64,000 bases of DNA from Pleionea litopenaei (GCF_031198435.1 NZ_CP133548.1:3320001-3384000); one strand, 5' to 3'; positions 27,879-38,333 are shown, counted from the first letter of the stretch. A program made the numbers and translations. The notes: generated by a model from the sequence alone, not told the origin.

Positions 27879-28382
27879 ATGAATAGTCACACAGTTAAAA
27901 TGGTTTTGAGTTTATGCTTTATTTTGATGGCGACCATGGCCAGCGCGACTTGTAACTCAGAGATGTCCAAACAGTTTGACTTTTGGTTGGGCGACTGGAA
28001 GGTTTTCGATAAAGACGGTAAGTTGGTGGGCAACAATCTGATTCAAAAAGCACAAAACGGATGTGTTATTACTGAGCTCTATTCAACCGAAAAAGGCTAT
28101 TCTGGACAAAGCATTAATATATTCGACGCTACCCGAAAAGTATGGCACCAAACTTGGGTCGATAATAAAGGCGGGTTATTAGTGCTTGAAGGAAAATGGA
28201 ATGGACAAGCCATGCTCTTGACGGGACAAACTCAAGCTCAAGATGGGAATACGCTTTTACAAAAAATTAAGTGGACGCCCAAAAGTGATGGAAGTGTTCA
28301 TCAGCATTGGCAAGTTTCTAAAGATAAAGGTCAACACTGGGAAGACGCATTTTATGGTGTTTATTTACCTAAGAAAAAGTAA
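27879..28382 (+). CDS. Exported protein of unknown function, FDFWLGDW motif
   Basis: A 167-residue protein with a signal peptide (about 1-24, cleavage after ASA) and a mature part rich in Trp and beta-strand pattern. The QFDFWLGDWKVFDKDGKLVG segment is typical of small lipocalin-like/DUF1579-type proteins that begin with xFDFWLGxW. Two Cys at the mature N-terminus and near residue 62 could form a disulfide. The ATG at 27879 has AGAGAG upstream; a TTG at 27852 is rejected. No operon partner. Function unknown. Confidence 0.7.
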   Translation: MNSHTVKMVLSLCFILMATMASATCNSEMSKQFDFWLGDWKVFDKDGKLVGNNLIQKAQNGCVITELYSTEKGYSGQSINIFDATRKVWHQTWVDNKGGLLVLEGKWNGQAMLLTGQTQAQDGNTLLQKIKWTPKSDGSVHQHWQVSKDKGQHWEDAFYGVYLPKKK

Positions 28383-28425
28383 GTCGCCAATGAAGAAGTA
28401 AACAAAGAAAAGAAGGATGAATGGG

Positions 28426-28836
28426 TTATCCCAGTTGATGAACGCTCGTTACTTGATGGCCTGCGGCTCTCATTTGCATTAAAGCTTTGCCTATTTGTGT
28501 TTGCTGAATCATTAGGTAGTCGGTATTGAACGTTGATACGGCAAGAATACTAATGTCGTGTTCCGCTAAACGAGCAGCCACCGCCGCAAGCACACCAATT
28601 TCTTTAAACTGAAAAACTTGATCGAATTTGATGATATGCCAACCATTTTCTTCTTTAATAATCTGGCTTTTAATTGAGCGTAAAAACTGAGTTGGTGCAA
28701 TCAGTGATATTTCATCAACCGTCACACTCAAGTTGTAAAGTTGATTGCTCTTAGCGGGCAGAGCGACTGGTTCTTTTAACTTAGCAATCGAGTGTTCGGT
28801 TTGTAAATGTAAGATTGGAAATGAGTTATTGGTCAT
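28426..28836 (-). CDS. ACT-domain protein, probable amino-acid sensor
   Basis: A 136-residue cytoplasmic protein. The C-terminal half has a recognisable ACT-like fold (FQFKEIGVLAAVAARLAEHDISILAVSTFNTDYLMI, residues about 72-110), similar to the double-ACT proteins related to CASTOR. The N-terminal half includes the matching SVTVDEISLIAP strand-turn region. It probably binds an amino acid. Its start overlaps the end of acpH by 11 bases, so the two are translationally coupled. Confidence 0.75.
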   Translation of the reverse strand: MTNNSFPILHLQTEHSIAKLKEPVALPAKSNQLYNLSVTVDEISLIAPTQFLRSIKSQIIKEENGWHIIKFDQVFQFKEIGVLAAVAARLAEHDISILAVSTFNTDYLMIQQTQIGKALMQMRAAGHQVTSVHQLG

Positions 28837-29416
28837 ATTGACTTAGAAACTCCTCAGTCGCCGCGATCATATCGCTATAAACGTTTGGCCATTCGGTGAC
28901 GATGTCGTCAGAATGATCTTTCAACCACTCCAGTGACTCTAAAAGGCCGTTGCTCTTGGTTAACCGTTTCGCTAGAAGCTTAAGGTTTTTAGTGATTTGA
29001 TTCTCTGAACGGTATCGCAAAAACAATTGCTCACGGCAAAGGTATTCCATAAAGGGCTTTTGAGAGTTGGGAATCCACTCGATGTGCTGCTGAATGGTTT
29101 GGCTTGTGGACACTTGAAAGTCGACTAAGGGCTGAGCGTAAAATGCATGCCAGTGATTAGAAAGCCAATTATCGAACCAGAGGTCTAAAGATATTCCGAC
29201 AAAGCGGCGTAAGCCGTTCGGTAACTGCCGGCGAATAGCAACGATATTGGGGTGGTGGTCAAATTGATGATCAATGTATCGGTGCAGCCGCACACCCTTT
29301 TCAATGGCTTTTGGTAGGTGACTCAAATCTGAGCCGCGAATATGGTCGCCAATCAAGTTACCAATCAGCGTTTGCTGACTTGTCGGAGATAAAGCGGCAT
29401 GAGCGAGGTAGTTCAT
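28826..29416 (-). CDS. acpH: Acyl carrier protein phosphodiesterase
   Basis: AcpH removes the phosphopantetheine arm from holo-ACP. The 196-residue protein keeps the family layout: MNYLAHAALS at the start, GNLIGDHIRG, GVRLHRYIDHQFDHHP and ISLDLWFDNWLSNHW, with the His/Asp metal-ligand pattern of the HD-like fold. Length matches E. coli AcpH (193). First gene of a two-gene unit with the ACT-domain gene. Confidence 0.88.
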   Translation of the reverse strand: MNYLAHAALSPTSQQTLIGNLIGDHIRGSDLSHLPKAIEKGVRLHRYIDHQFDHHPNIVAIRRQLPNGLRRFVGISLDLWFDNWLSNHWHAFYAQPLVDFQVSTSQTIQQHIEWIPNSQKPFMEYLCREQLFLRYRSENQITKNLKLLAKRLTKSNGLLESLEWLKDHSDDIVTEWPNVYSDMIAATEEFLSQYDQ

Positions 29417-29533
29417 TGATTATTCTGCCTAATCGGTTGTGCAGAGTAGAATTTTGCGTCATAACTTAATGGAAACTTTAACGCAAAGCCTCTATGCTTT
29501 AGTGTACTAAAGAAATCCTTGTTTGAGGGCATT

Positions 29534-29872
29534 ATGGCGAGTTGGATAGAAAAACCCTGCATTGATCTTCTAAAAAAGCTCAATGATATTCCTCTTGACG
29601 ATAAAAGAGAAAGCCGACAATTAACCATTTTGATGAATGGACTGGCTGAAATTAACAAGGAAATGATGCGTCGTGCAGCGGAGAGTGTGCGTATGCAGAT
29701 TGGTGGCGAGGCCTCTTCTCCAGAGCCAGTCACTAAACCTAAAGCCACAACTGAGCCTGCCGCTGAAAGTAAGAAAGTGATGAATGATGTGCCTGATCTA
29801 GACGATTTCGACTCCTTTGATGAAGAATTAGATATGATCGAGCAAACTCTGATCCGGTCGATCAGTGATTAA
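29534..29872 (+). CDS. Small acidic-tailed hypothetical protein
   Basis: A 112-residue protein with a helical N-terminal half (KPCIDLLKKLNDIPLDDKRESRQLT) and a low-complexity linker rich in Pro, Thr and Ala. The C-terminal tail is very acidic (DVPDLDDFDSFDEELDMIEQ). No signal peptide or membrane helix. The ATG at 29534 follows GAGGGC closely. I do not recognise a family. It lies alone between divergent acpH and the miaB promoter. Confidence 0.6.
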   Translation: MASWIEKPCIDLLKKLNDIPLDDKRESRQLTILMNGLAEINKEMMRRAAESVRMQIGGEASSPEPVTKPKATTEPAAESKKVMNDVPDLDDFDSFDEELDMIEQTLIRSISD

Positions 29873-29939
29873 TTGAACCTGTTGCCGCTAAATTTAGCTG
29901 ATTTTACCAATAGTCTGGTGTTCGTAATTTAACCTTTGA

Positions 29940-29945
29940 TATAAT
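29940..29945 (+). promoter_or_regulatory. Possible -10 element for the miaB operon
   Basis: A perfect TATAAT lies 91 bases upstream of the miaB ATG and just before a C-rich stretch. The matching -35 is weak (CTGGTG-like, 18 bases upstream), so the promoter may need an activator or rely on other contacts. Confidence 0.45.
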
Positions 29946-30035
29946 CCCCGCCCTTAATTTTTAACCCTTTGAGTAACGACAGGCGTTATTTTCCCTCCAA
30001 TTGGTAGGGTTGTCGAAGCAAGGTAACGGGAATTT

Positions 30036-31361
30036 ATGACCAAAAAGCTGTATATCAAAACTTGGGGCTGCCAGATGAATGAGTATGATTCATCGCGTAT
30101 GGCGGATCTGCTCAATGATACTCATGAATTAGAGATCACCGATAATCCCGAAGAAGCCGATGTATTGTTATTGAATACCTGCTCGATTCGAGAAAAAGCA
30201 CAAGAAAAAGTATTTTCTCAGCTGGGTCAATGGAAAAACTACAAAGCAAAGAACCCTGACTTGGTGATTGGTGTCGGTGGCTGTGTTGCTAGCCAAGAAG
30301 GTGATGCGATTCGTGCTCGAGCTCCGCACGTTGATATGGTCTTTGGTCCGCAAACGTTACACCGAATTCCTGAAATGATGGAATCGGTTAAGACGAAAAA
30401 TGCCGCCGTCGTCGATATTTCTTTTCCAGAAATCGAAAAATTCGATCGTCTACCCGAGCCGAAAGCTGAAGGCGTGACCGCTTTTGTTTCGATTATGGAA
30501 GGATGCAGCAAGTATTGTACGTTTTGCGTTGTACCCTATACCCGAGGCGAAGAAGTCAGCCGGCCCTTTGATGATGTCATTGCCGAGGTTGTTGAGTTGG
30601 CAGACCAAGGGGTTAGAGAAATTAATTTGTTGGGACAAAATGTGAATGCCTATCGTGGTGAAACCCATGATGGTCGCATCGCTGATTTGGCTGAACTGAT
30701 CACTTACGTTGCTGCCGTAGAAGGCATTGACCGCATTCGCTTTACAACGTCTCATCCGGTCGAGTTTTCTGACCGATTAATTGATGTGTATGGAGAAGTA
30801 CCAGAGCTGGTCAGTCATTTACATTTACCCGTGCAAAGCGGTGCTGATCCTATTTTAGCGGCGATGAAGCGAGGACACACTCGTGAAGAGTATTTGGCGA
30901 AAATTGCGCGATTAAAAGCGATTCGTCCGGGTATCAGCCTGTCGTCGGATTTTATCATCGGTTTTCCCGGTGAAACCGATCAAGACTTTCAAGACACGAT
31001 GGACCTGATTGCCGAGGTTGGTTTTGATTACAGCTTTAGCTTTATTTACAGTGCCCGACCGGGTACTCCGGCATCGGATTTAGCGGATGACACGGATATG
31101 GCGATCAAAAAGCAACGTTTGCAGCTTCTACAGCAAAGAATCAATCAGCAAACCCAAGACATTAGCCGTAAATTAGTGGGGACACAGCGCCGTATATTAG
31201 TCGAAGGGCCGAGCAAAAAAGACATTATGCAATTGAGTGGACGCACGGAATGTAATCGAGTGGTTAACTTTTCAGGTTCGCACAAATTAATTGGTCAATT
31301 TGCCGATGTAGTGATCACTGAAGCCCTTCCAAATTCACTTCGCGCAGAGTTAGTACAGTAA
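30036..31361 (+). CDS. miaB: tRNA-2-methylthio-N6-dimethylallyladenosine synthase
   Basis: MiaB adds the methylthio group to i6A37 of tRNAs reading U-initial codons. The 441-residue protein has the UPF0004 N-terminal domain with three cluster Cys (starting [11 protein letters not shown]), the radical [11 protein letters not shown] motif near residue 157, and a C-terminal TRAM domain. Length is normal. The ATG is preceded by ACGGGAA. It heads the miaB-phoH-ybeY-corC-lnt gene run. Confidence 0.97.
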   Translation: MTKKLYIKTWGCQMNEYDSSRMADLLNDTHELEITDNPEEADVLLLNTCSIREKAQEKVFSQLGQWKNYKAKNPDLVIGVGGCVASQEGDAIRARAPHVDMVFGPQTLHRIPEMMESVKTKNAAVVDISFPEIEKFDRLPEPKAEGVTAFVSIMEGCSKYCTFCVVPYTRGEEVSRPFDDVIAEVVELADQGVREINLLGQNVNAYRGETHDGRIADLAELITYVAAVEGIDRIRFTTSHPVEFSDRLIDVYGEVPELVSHLHLPVQSGADPILAAMKRGHTREEYLAKIARLKAIRPGISLSSDFIIGFPGETDQDFQDTMDLIAEVGFDYSFSFIYSARPGTPASDLADDTDMAIKKQRLQLLQQRINQQTQDISRKLVGTQRRILVEGPSKKDIMQLSGRTECNRVVNFSGSHKLIGQFADVVITEALPNSLRAELVQ

Positions 31362-31395
31362 CTACCTCAGCGTACTTATTAGACGAGATTTTAGG

Positions 31396-32379
31396 TTGTC
31401 AGAAACGCACAGTATTCAATTTACATTAGAGCCGGTAGACAATGAACGATTGGCGAATCTATCGGGCCACCTTGATGAAAATTTTCGACTCATAGAGCGT
31501 CGCTTGGGTATTGAAGTCACCAATCGTGGTAATCAGTTTCAGTTGATTGGTGAACAGGTCAATGTGGATGCCGGACGAGCGGTCATCGAAGAGTTGTTTG
31601 AAGAAACGGCCAATAGCGCCGCTTTAGGTGCAGAAACGGTTCACTTAATCGTTCAATCGATGGCCTGTCGTCTTACGGAAGATAAAGCATCTTCGAAACA
31701 CTCTGATGTGGTGATTACGACCAAGCGTGGCTTAATTCGGCCGAGAGGGCACAATCAAAAGCGCTACGTAGAGAGAATATTAGCCAACGACATTAGTTTC
31801 GGAATTGGTCCCGCAGGAACCGGCAAGACCTACTTGGCGGTGGCTGCAGCCGTCGATGCGCTGGAACGTCAAGAAATTCGCCGCATCATTTTGACCCGAC
31901 CGGCGGTCGAAGCGGGCGAGCGGTTAGGCTTTCTGCCGGGAGACTTAAATCAAAAGGTTGATCCTTATTTACGTCCATTATATGACGCACTGTATGAAAT
32001 GCTCGGGTTTGAACGGGTCGGTAAATTAATGGAAAAGAATGTCATTGAAGTGGCTCCACTGGCTTACATGCGTGGTCGTACATTGAATGAAGCCTTTATC
32101 ATCTTGGACGAAAGTCAAAATACGACGGCGGAACAAATGAAAATGTTGCTCACTCGAATTGGCTTTGGCTCCAAGGCGGTCATTACTGGTGATATAACGC
32201 AGGTCGATTTACCTCGCGGGACTCAATCTGGTTTACGCCAAGCCATCGAAATTTTAAAAGGGGTTAAAGACATTAGCTTTACCTTTTTTCAATCCACCGA
32301 TGTGGTACGTCATCCGGTCGTGCAGCGAGTGGTACAGGCGTATGAAAAATTCGATGATAAGAATAAGGTCAAATCGTGA
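31396..32379 (+). CDS. ybeZ: PhoH-like ATPase
   Basis: A cytoplasmic P-loop protein that in E. coli partners YbeY in ribosome/RNA quality control. The 327 residues include the KH-like N-terminal region, Walker A (GPAGTGKT, near residue 137) and Walker B ([12 protein letters not shown]), as well as the [19 protein letters not shown] block. It starts with TTG; the homologous N-terminal region begins within ten residues, so the start is about right. It overlaps ybeY by GTGA. Confidence 0.93.
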   Translation: MSETHSIQFTLEPVDNERLANLSGHLDENFRLIERRLGIEVTNRGNQFQLIGEQVNVDAGRAVIEELFEETANSAALGAETVHLIVQSMACRLTEDKASSKHSDVVITTKRGLIRPRGHNQKRYVERILANDISFGIGPAGTGKTYLAVAAAVDALERQEIRRIILTRPAVEAGERLGFLPGDLNQKVDPYLRPLYDALYEMLGFERVGKLMEKNVIEVAPLAYMRGRTLNEAFIILDESQNTTAEQMKMLLTRIGFGSKAVITGDITQVDLPRGTQSGLRQAIEILKGVKDISFTFFQSTDVVRHPVVQRVVQAYEKFDDKNKVKS

Positions 32380-32843
32380 CTCAGGTTGACCTAGCGCTTG
32401 AAGTGAACTGTGATGACCATTCTAAAGTTCCCTCATTAGAAGCATTTCAGTCGTGGGTCGAGCAAGCCTTGATGACCGCCGGCGACGCACGAGAAGAAGT
32501 GGAGCTGAGTATTCGAGTGGTCGATAGCGATGAGAGTCAGGCATTTAACGCGCAATATCGAAACAAAGATAAGCCGACCAATGTTTTGTCGTTTCCCGCT
32601 GACGTTCCTGAGTTTATTGAGCTACCACTCCTAGGTGACTTAATCATATGTGCGCCCGTTGTTGCGAAAGAAGCCGCTGAACAAGGTAAGCCCGAGTTAA
32701 ATCACTGGGCCCATATGACGGTTCATGGGTGCCTTCACCTATTGGGCTATGATCATCAAAATGACCAAGAAGCCGAAGAAATGGAGGCACTTGAGACCCA
32801 AGCTTTAGCACACCTAGATATTCCCAATCCCTATCTCATTTAA
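32376..32843 (+). CDS. ybeY: Endoribonuclease / rRNA maturation factor YbeY
   Basis: YbeY is a zinc-dependent endonuclease needed for 16S rRNA 3' end maturation and ribosome quality control. The 155 residues contain the metal motif [11 protein letters not shown] (HxxxHxxxxxH) and the [12 protein letters not shown] block. The GTG start overlaps the phoH TGA by three bases and has AATAAGG upstream. Confidence 0.95.
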   Translation: MTQVDLALEVNCDDHSKVPSLEAFQSWVEQALMTAGDAREEVELSIRVVDSDESQAFNAQYRNKDKPTNVLSFPADVPEFIELPLLGDLIICAPVVAKEAAEQGKPELNHWAHMTVHGCLHLLGYDHQNDQEAEEMEALETQALAHLDIPNPYLI

Positions 32844-32921
32844 GCCGGGCAAGAGCGTAGTCTTTTCGCGAAACCTTTGCTAAACTGCCCGAGTATTAAC
32901 GACAAGAGATTTTCACCGACA

Positions 32922-33794
32922 ATGGACGAGCACCCGCCCTCGCGGTCATGGTTAGAGCGCATTGCGCAAATTTTACAATCTGAACCCAAAGACCGATCTG
33001 ATATCGTCGATATCTTAAAGACTGCACAGCAAAACTCTCTCATTAACCACGATGTTCTAGCGATGCTCGAAGGCGTTCTCCAGGTCTCCGAAATGCAAGT
33101 TCGTGACATTATGATACCAAGACCTCAAATGGTCGTGGTTGAACAAGATATGGATCTCGAGCAAATTTTATCCATAGTGATAGATTCAGCGCATTCTCGT
33201 TTTCCTGTGATCGGAGACGATCGCGATGATCTAGAAGGCATATTGCTCGCGAAAGATTTACTTCCTGCGTTACTTGAGCAAACCAAAGGAGAGCAAAGCG
33301 GTCGCTTTAATTTAAAAGAAGTGTTGCGTCCCGCCGTCATCGTTCCAGAAAGCAAACGTCTTGATGTTTTGTTGAAAGACTTTCGAGTAAATCGTAATCA
33401 TATGGCCATCGTGGTAGATGAGTATGGTGGCGTTGCTGGCTTAGTAACCATTGAAGATGTACTAGAGCAAATTGTGGGCGAAATCGAAGATGAGCACGAT
33501 TTCGACGACGAAGAAGATGCTATTAAAGCGCACGATGATGGCGCTTATGTGATCAAAGCGCGCACGCCGATTGATGAATTTAACGAATACTTCAAAGCCG
33601 ACTTGAGCGATGAAGAGTTTGATACCATCGGTGGACTGATTATCCAGGCGTTCGGCCACTTACCGGTCAAAGATGAAGTGGTGCAACTAGGCCAATACAA
33701 GTTTACTGTATTGTCTGCCGATACGCGCCGCATTCGTCTCGTTAGAATGACCATTGAACCAGTCGAAGAGCTGGATGAAACCGCTGTGAATTAG
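32922..33794 (+). CDS. corC: CorC/YbeX-type CBS-domain protein
   Basis: A cytoplasmic protein linked to magnesium/cobalt efflux and, more recently, to ribosome metabolism through its ybeY neighbourhood. The 290-residue form has two CBS domains (RDIMIPRPQMVVV and NHMAIVVDEYGGVAGLVTIEDVLEQIVGEIEDE) and a C-terminal CorC/HlyC domain (DEEFDTIGGLIIQAFGHLP). The ATG at 32922 matches the homologous N-terminus; a TTG at 32877 is rejected. lnt follows after 9 bases. Confidence 0.93.
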   Translation: MDEHPPSRSWLERIAQILQSEPKDRSDIVDILKTAQQNSLINHDVLAMLEGVLQVSEMQVRDIMIPRPQMVVVEQDMDLEQILSIVIDSAHSRFPVIGDDRDDLEGILLAKDLLPALLEQTKGEQSGRFNLKEVLRPAVIVPESKRLDVLLKDFRVNRNHMAIVVDEYGGVAGLVTIEDVLEQIVGEIEDEHDFDDEEDAIKAHDDGAYVIKARTPIDEFNEYFKADLSDEEFDTIGGLIIQAFGHLPVKDEVVQLGQYKFTVLSADTRRIRLVRMTIEPVEELDETAVN

Positions 33795-33803
33795 AAGGCG
33801 CAT

Positions 33804-35366
33804 ATGTTGCAACGTCTTGCTTGGTTATCTTATAAACGCCCATATTTATGGGCGTTTGTTTTAGGGGCTATCTATCCGCTTGGGTTAGCGCCGCTGGCTT
33901 GGTGGCCGCTATTGTTTGTTTCTATTGCGGGGCTAAATTTTCTATTTTTACGTTACCAGTCTGAACGGCTTGCCACAATCGCCTACTGTTACGGTCTCGG
34001 CTTTTTCGCCGTCGGCGCAAGCTGGGTGCATGTCAGCATCCATCAGTTCGGTAACGCGCCCTTACTGATGAGCGTATTCTTGACCGCATTATTTGTCGCG
34101 TTTTTGGCGGTTTTTAAGCTTTTTATTGGCCTTGGTTTGCGCTGGCTATTTCAACGCTACGGTGTTGTTGCTATTCAATACGGATTTCCTCTTCTCTGGT
34201 TAGCAATGGACGGGGCGCTGGCCAATTTCTTTACCGGATTTCCTTGGCTTTTTGCCGGTTATGGATTGGTTGACAGTCCATTCGCCGAGGTCATTGCCTG
34301 GGTTGGCGTTTATGGAGCATCGTTTTGGGTTGCCTTAGTTGCCAGTCAAATGGCTTGGATTGTCTATGTACTGGCGAAGAATAGGCCGTCGTTTCAATAT
34401 TTAACCCTACCGTTGGTCGGGTTGATTCTTCCTATCGTCGCGATCTTAATTTTGGTTAATACTTTCCGTCCTTCCGAAACACCCGGCCAATTGAAGTCTT
34501 TTGTTTTAGTTCAGCCAAATATTCCGCAACAAGACAAGTGGAAGAGAGAACTGTTGGGACAACACTTGCAACTGTATCAAGATCTGACCTTAGAGCATCT
34601 CGGTAGTGACTTCGTTATTTGGCCAGAAGCGGCGGTTCCTGAGTTAAAACATCGGGTTAGCAACTGGTTGGATCAGTGGGATCGGCTGGCCCGAGAACGT
34701 GGTAGCCAGATGATTCTGGGTATTCCTATTTATCAGCCTGAAACGCGTAAAATTTATGCATCTTTGATTACATTAGGGAATACCCAACAGCGTTACGATA
34801 AGCAACATTTGGTACCGTTTGGAGAGTTTGTACCTTTTGAAAGCTGGCTGCGCGGGTTGATAGAGTTTTTTAATTTACCGATGTCCGCGATGGCTCCAGG
34901 CGCCAAGAACCAAGTGGCCTTTGAGTTTGATGATACCCGAGTTTTGCCGGCAATTTGTTATGAAATTGCCTATTCAGAAGTTTTTTTTGAATTTCTAAAA
35001 AACTATGAAAATCAAAAGGATAGCTTTATATTGACGGTCAGTAATGACGCTTGGTTTGGACGTTCTTGGGGGCCTCATCAACACCTACAGATTGCGCAAT
35101 CGAGGGCGTTAGAGTTCGGAATGCCAGTCATTCGAGCGACCAACAATGGCATTACTGCAATCATCAATTTACATGGACAACGCGTTGCACAGATAAAGCA
35201 GTTCCAACGCGGTGTTTTAAACGATCAAATTGAATTGACCAATCGACTCACTTTTTATTTAAAAATGCCGCTGATCATGGTGTCAGTTTTCGTCATTTTT
35301 GGCATGTTGTGTTATGTCGTTTTTTTTCAAAATTCCCTTAAAAATAAGGCCTTAAATGAGGTTTGA
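33804..35366 (+). CDS. lnt: Apolipoprotein N-acyltransferase
   Basis: Lnt adds the third acyl chain to lipoprotein N-termini at the outer face of the inner membrane. The 520-residue protein has six to seven N-terminal helices and a periplasmic carbon-nitrogen hydrolase domain. The catalytic triad is visible: E275 (VIWPEAAVPE), K333 (RYDKQHLVPFGEF) and C385 (AICYEIAYSE), at almost the E. coli positions (267, 335, 387). A last helix closes the protein. It ends the miaB operon; no clear terminator follows. Confidence 0.96.
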   Translation: MLQRLAWLSYKRPYLWAFVLGAIYPLGLAPLAWWPLLFVSIAGLNFLFLRYQSERLATIAYCYGLGFFAVGASWVHVSIHQFGNAPLLMSVFLTALFVAFLAVFKLFIGLGLRWLFQRYGVVAIQYGFPLLWLAMDGALANFFTGFPWLFAGYGLVDSPFAEVIAWVGVYGASFWVALVASQMAWIVYVLAKNRPSFQYLTLPLVGLILPIVAILILVNTFRPSETPGQLKSFVLVQPNIPQQDKWKRELLGQHLQLYQDLTLEHLGSDFVIWPEAAVPELKHRVSNWLDQWDRLARERGSQMILGIPIYQPETRKIYASLITLGNTQQRYDKQHLVPFGEFVPFESWLRGLIEFFNLPMSAMAPGAKNQVAFEFDDTRVLPAICYEIAYSEVFFEFLKNYENQKDSFILTVSNDAWFGRSWGPHQHLQIAQSRALEFGMPVIRATNNGITAIINLHGQRVAQIKQFQRGVLNDQIELTNRLTFYLKMPLIMVSVFVIFGMLCYVVFFQNSLKNKALNEV

Positions 35367-35416
35367 GTGAATTTTATTCAGATTAAGCAAATTGTTACCT
35401 TTTGTAAAAAAAAGCA

Positions 35417-35446
35417 TTGACCTTTGAAACTGAAAATGGTTAGTAT
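35417..35446 (+). promoter_or_regulatory. Promoter of the second TonB receptor
   Basis: -35 TTGACC (35417-35422), 18-base spacer, -10 TAGTAT (35441-35446). The leader is about 115 bases and contains a small hairpin CATCG/CGATG (around 35495-35512). This is one of the best promoter matches in the window and fits the strong codon bias of the gene. Confidence 0.65.
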
Positions 35447-35566
35447 CGATGCTGATTAAATAAGGCTTGGGCCAATAAATGGGTTTTCTTTATCATCGAG
35501 CATAACGATGAAAGGTAATTCCCTAACAATCTAAATCAAACAATGTAACAACCAGGGAGAAATAAA

Positions 35567-38251
35567 TTGAGTACTCTAAATAGTAATCCCATTGCTAAAG
35601 CAGTACGTACCGCGTTAATCGCAGGTACCGCAGCTGCCATGGCAATCCCGTCGGTATACGCGGCGGAAGATGGTGCGAAAGACGAAAAAATCACCATCAC
35701 TGGTTCTCGTATCAAGCGTTCTGACGTTGAAGGTGCATTGCCGGTTACCGTTATCGATCGTGAAACGATTGAAATGTCAGGTGAAGTATCTGTTTCTGAC
35801 TTAGTTCGTAACACTACTTTCAACTCATTCGGTTCTTTCCGTCCTCAATCAGGTAGCTCTGCGCAAAGTTTTGCGGGTTTGAGTCTTCGTGGTTTAGGTG
35901 AAAGCCGTACTCTTATCTTGATCGACGGTCGTCGTGCTCCGTCTTCTCCAGACACTGGACAAGGCCAAGATTTGAACTCAATCCCTCTAGCGGCGGTTGA
36001 GCGTATCGAAATTCTTACCGATGGCGCATCAGCGGTATACGGTTCTGACGCGATTGGTGGTGTTGTAAACATCGTTACTCGTAAAGATTTCGAAGGCGTA
36101 CAATTAAGCATTGAAGAAAGTAAAACCAAGCAAGAAGGTGGTGACACCTCGACTGGTTCTGCAATCTTCGGCGCGTCGTCTGGTAAAGCTCGCATGACTG
36201 GTGGTATCTCGTTCAACAAACGTGACATCATCTTTGCTCGTGATCGTGAGTGGTCTTCAGGCGGTTACTCAACTTTCTCTAACAACTTCCGTTCTGCGAC
36301 CCCAGCTCCAGGTACCGTTTACGGTTACACTGATGGTGGTTTCTTAGCAAACCCAGACCGTGGTTCACAAGTTCCTGGCGCGTGTGACGAGTTAGGTAAC
36401 GGTTTCACGACTTTAGGTTCTTCTACTCGTTGTTACTATGAGTACTCTCTAGTATCTGCAGATGAAGCAGCGAGCAACAACCAAGCGTTGTTCTTACGTG
36501 GTGACTATGAAGTAAATGCTGATTGGACGATTTACATGAACTCAAGCGTTTCTCGCTCGACTTCATTCGGTCGTTACGCTCCAGTTCCTTCATCTCCATG
36601 GCCAGGTGGCGCGATCTTCATCTCTACGACTTCACCTAACCATCCTGCAAACCGTGGTATCGCGGGTTATGACCCAGCAGAGCCATTGTTCTTACGTCAC
36701 CGTTTTGCAGCACTTGGTACTCGTGATGCGAACACTGAGAAGAACACTTATGACTTAAACATCGGTGCAGAAGCGACTATTGGTAACTTCGACATCGATT
36801 TCGGTGCGCGTTCTACTGAGAGCAAGTTCATCGAATTAGGTAAAAACTACGTTGTTGGTGGTTTAGCGCAAGCAGCTATCGAATCTGGTGCTTACGACAT
36901 CTATGACCCGTTCAACGTTGACCGTGCAGTTCTTGATTCATTGATTGCTACTATCAGCCGTGATTCAGGTACTCGTATCACTGAGTGGTATGCAAACGCT
37001 AGCACTGAGTTGTTCGAAATGGACGGCGGAATGGCAAGCATCGCGTTTGGTTTCGAGACTCGTAAAGAAGAATACTACGACATCTACGACACCTTAAGTT
37101 CTTCAGGCCAAATCGTTGGTTCTGCAGGTAACTCTGCTGGTGGTGACCGTGATGTTGACGCTTTCTTCATCGAAGCAAACTTCCCAGTTCTTGACAACTT
37201 AGAAATCGGTTTCGCAGCGCGTAACGATAGCTACAGTGATTATGGTAGTGATACCTCTCCTAAGCTTTCTGTACGTTACCAACCATTGGACGAGCTAACT
37301 GTTCGTGCATCTTATGGTCAAGGTTTCCGTGCTCCTACGCTTGATATCGTAACCGCTCAACCACAGTTCTCTGCGGAAGGTGCTAACGATCCTCAAACGT
37401 GTATCGCTAACGGCCTAGCAGCTTCATGTCAGCTTCAGTTGACTACTTGGCAGATCGCTAACCCGAACATTGAGTCTGAGCAATCAGATCAATACAGCTT
37501 CGGTTTCGCTTATCAGCCAGCTGATTGGTTGAACATGACTCTTGACTACTGGAACATTGAAGTAGACGGTCGTGTTGCTTACATCGGTACTGCACGAATG
37601 ATCAACTGTTTAGGTGCAAACCCAACTGGTTTGTGTCCTTCAGGTCTTTCAGCGTTACCAACTAACGTTAACCCACCTGTATCTTCAAACGGTCTTGGTC
37701 TAGCTCGTGACGCAGTAACTGGCGCAATCATTTACGCTCAGTCTGGTTACACTAACCTTGGTACTATCGAAGGTAACGGTATCGACTTCAACACCCAAGC
37801 TGACTTTGACTTCGGCGACATGGGTAGCTTGAAAACTAACTTGCAAGTTTCTTACATGCTAGAGCAGTCTACTGACGGCGGCGAAAGCTATGTACACACT
37901 GCAAGTGCTCCTCGCTACCGTGCAATGTTGTCTAACGTTTGGTCTTACGGAGATTTCTCTGTAGTGTTGAACAACAGCTACATTGACGAAACTACTTCTA
38001 CTTGGCAGGATCAATACGCTCCAGCATACGCCTCTTACGGCTATTCAGCTGCTGTAAACTCATGGTTAACTCATGACTTACAAGTTAACTGGAATACTCC
38101 TTGGGACGGTAAAGTGACTGTTGGTGTTGATAACTTAGCTGATGAGCGTCCAGCTCTTGATGCGTTACACCCAAGCGGTCGTGGTTACGACATGGGTCTT
38201 TACGATGCATACGGTCGTAAAACCTACGTACGTTACACTCAATCTTTCTAA
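35567..38251 (+). CDS. TonB-dependent outer-membrane receptor (second; strongly biased codons)
   Basis: An 894-residue receptor with a signal peptide ending at about residue 32 (SVYA/AED), KITITGSRIKR, a plug (about 55-180; LIDGRRAPSS, ERIEILTDGASAVYGSDAIGGVVNIVTRKDF) and a barrel ending TYVRYTQSF. It starts with TTG preceded by GGGAGA. Its codons are restricted to GGT, CGT, AAC, GAC and TTC far more than its neighbours, which suggests very high expression. It is a close paralogue of the receptor at 43555 (for example shared TTSPNHPAN, FLRHRF, AQAAIESG, APAYASYGYSAA). The ligand is unknown; the S9 peptidase gene downstream suggests peptides. Confidence 0.93.
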   Translation: MSTLNSNPIAKAVRTALIAGTAAAMAIPSVYAAEDGAKDEKITITGSRIKRSDVEGALPVTVIDRETIEMSGEVSVSDLVRNTTFNSFGSFRPQSGSSAQSFAGLSLRGLGESRTLILIDGRRAPSSPDTGQGQDLNSIPLAAVERIEILTDGASAVYGSDAIGGVVNIVTRKDFEGVQLSIEESKTKQEGGDTSTGSAIFGASSGKARMTGGISFNKRDIIFARDREWSSGGYSTFSNNFRSATPAPGTVYGYTDGGFLANPDRGSQVPGACDELGNGFTTLGSSTRCYYEYSLVSADEAASNNQALFLRGDYEVNADWTIYMNSSVSRSTSFGRYAPVPSSPWPGGAIFISTTSPNHPANRGIAGYDPAEPLFLRHRFAALGTRDANTEKNTYDLNIGAEATIGNFDIDFGARSTESKFIELGKNYVVGGLAQAAIESGAYDIYDPFNVDRAVLDSLIATISRDSGTRITEWYANASTELFEMDGGMASIAFGFETRKEEYYDIYDTLSSSGQIVGSAGNSAGGDRDVDAFFIEANFPVLDNLEIGFAARNDSYSDYGSDTSPKLSVRYQPLDELTVRASYGQGFRAPTLDIVTAQPQFSAEGANDPQTCIANGLAASCQLQLTTWQIANPNIESEQSDQYSFGFAYQPADWLNMTLDYWNIEVDGRVAYIGTARMINCLGANPTGLCPSGLSALPTNVNPPVSSNGLGLARDAVTGAIIYAQSGYTNLGTIEGNGIDFNTQADFDFGDMGSLKTNLQVSYMLEQSTDGGESYVHTASAPRYRAMLSNVWSYGDFSVVLNNSYIDETTSTWQDQYAPAYASYGYSAAVNSWLTHDLQVNWNTPWDGKVTVGVDNLADERPALDALHPSGRGYDMGLYDAYGRKTYVRYTQSF

Positions 38252-38266
38252 GATTGCCTGAGTGTT

Positions 38267-38296
38267 AAAACGGAGCCTCCGGGCTCCGTTTTTTTT
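38267..38296 (+). terminator. Intrinsic terminator after second TonB receptor
   Basis: AAAACGGAGCC pairs with GGGCTCCGTTTT around a short loop and is followed by more T. It lies 15 bases after the stop and separates the highly expressed receptor from the sulfotransferase gene. Confidence 0.92.
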
Positions 38297-38333
38297 ATCT
38301 AAGATAAAAGTTGCCCATTTAAAAGTTGCTCTT

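Noticed and set aside
38262-38333. Upstream extension of the TPR-sulfotransferase
   Set aside because: The added 24 codons are read through the receptor terminator hairpin.
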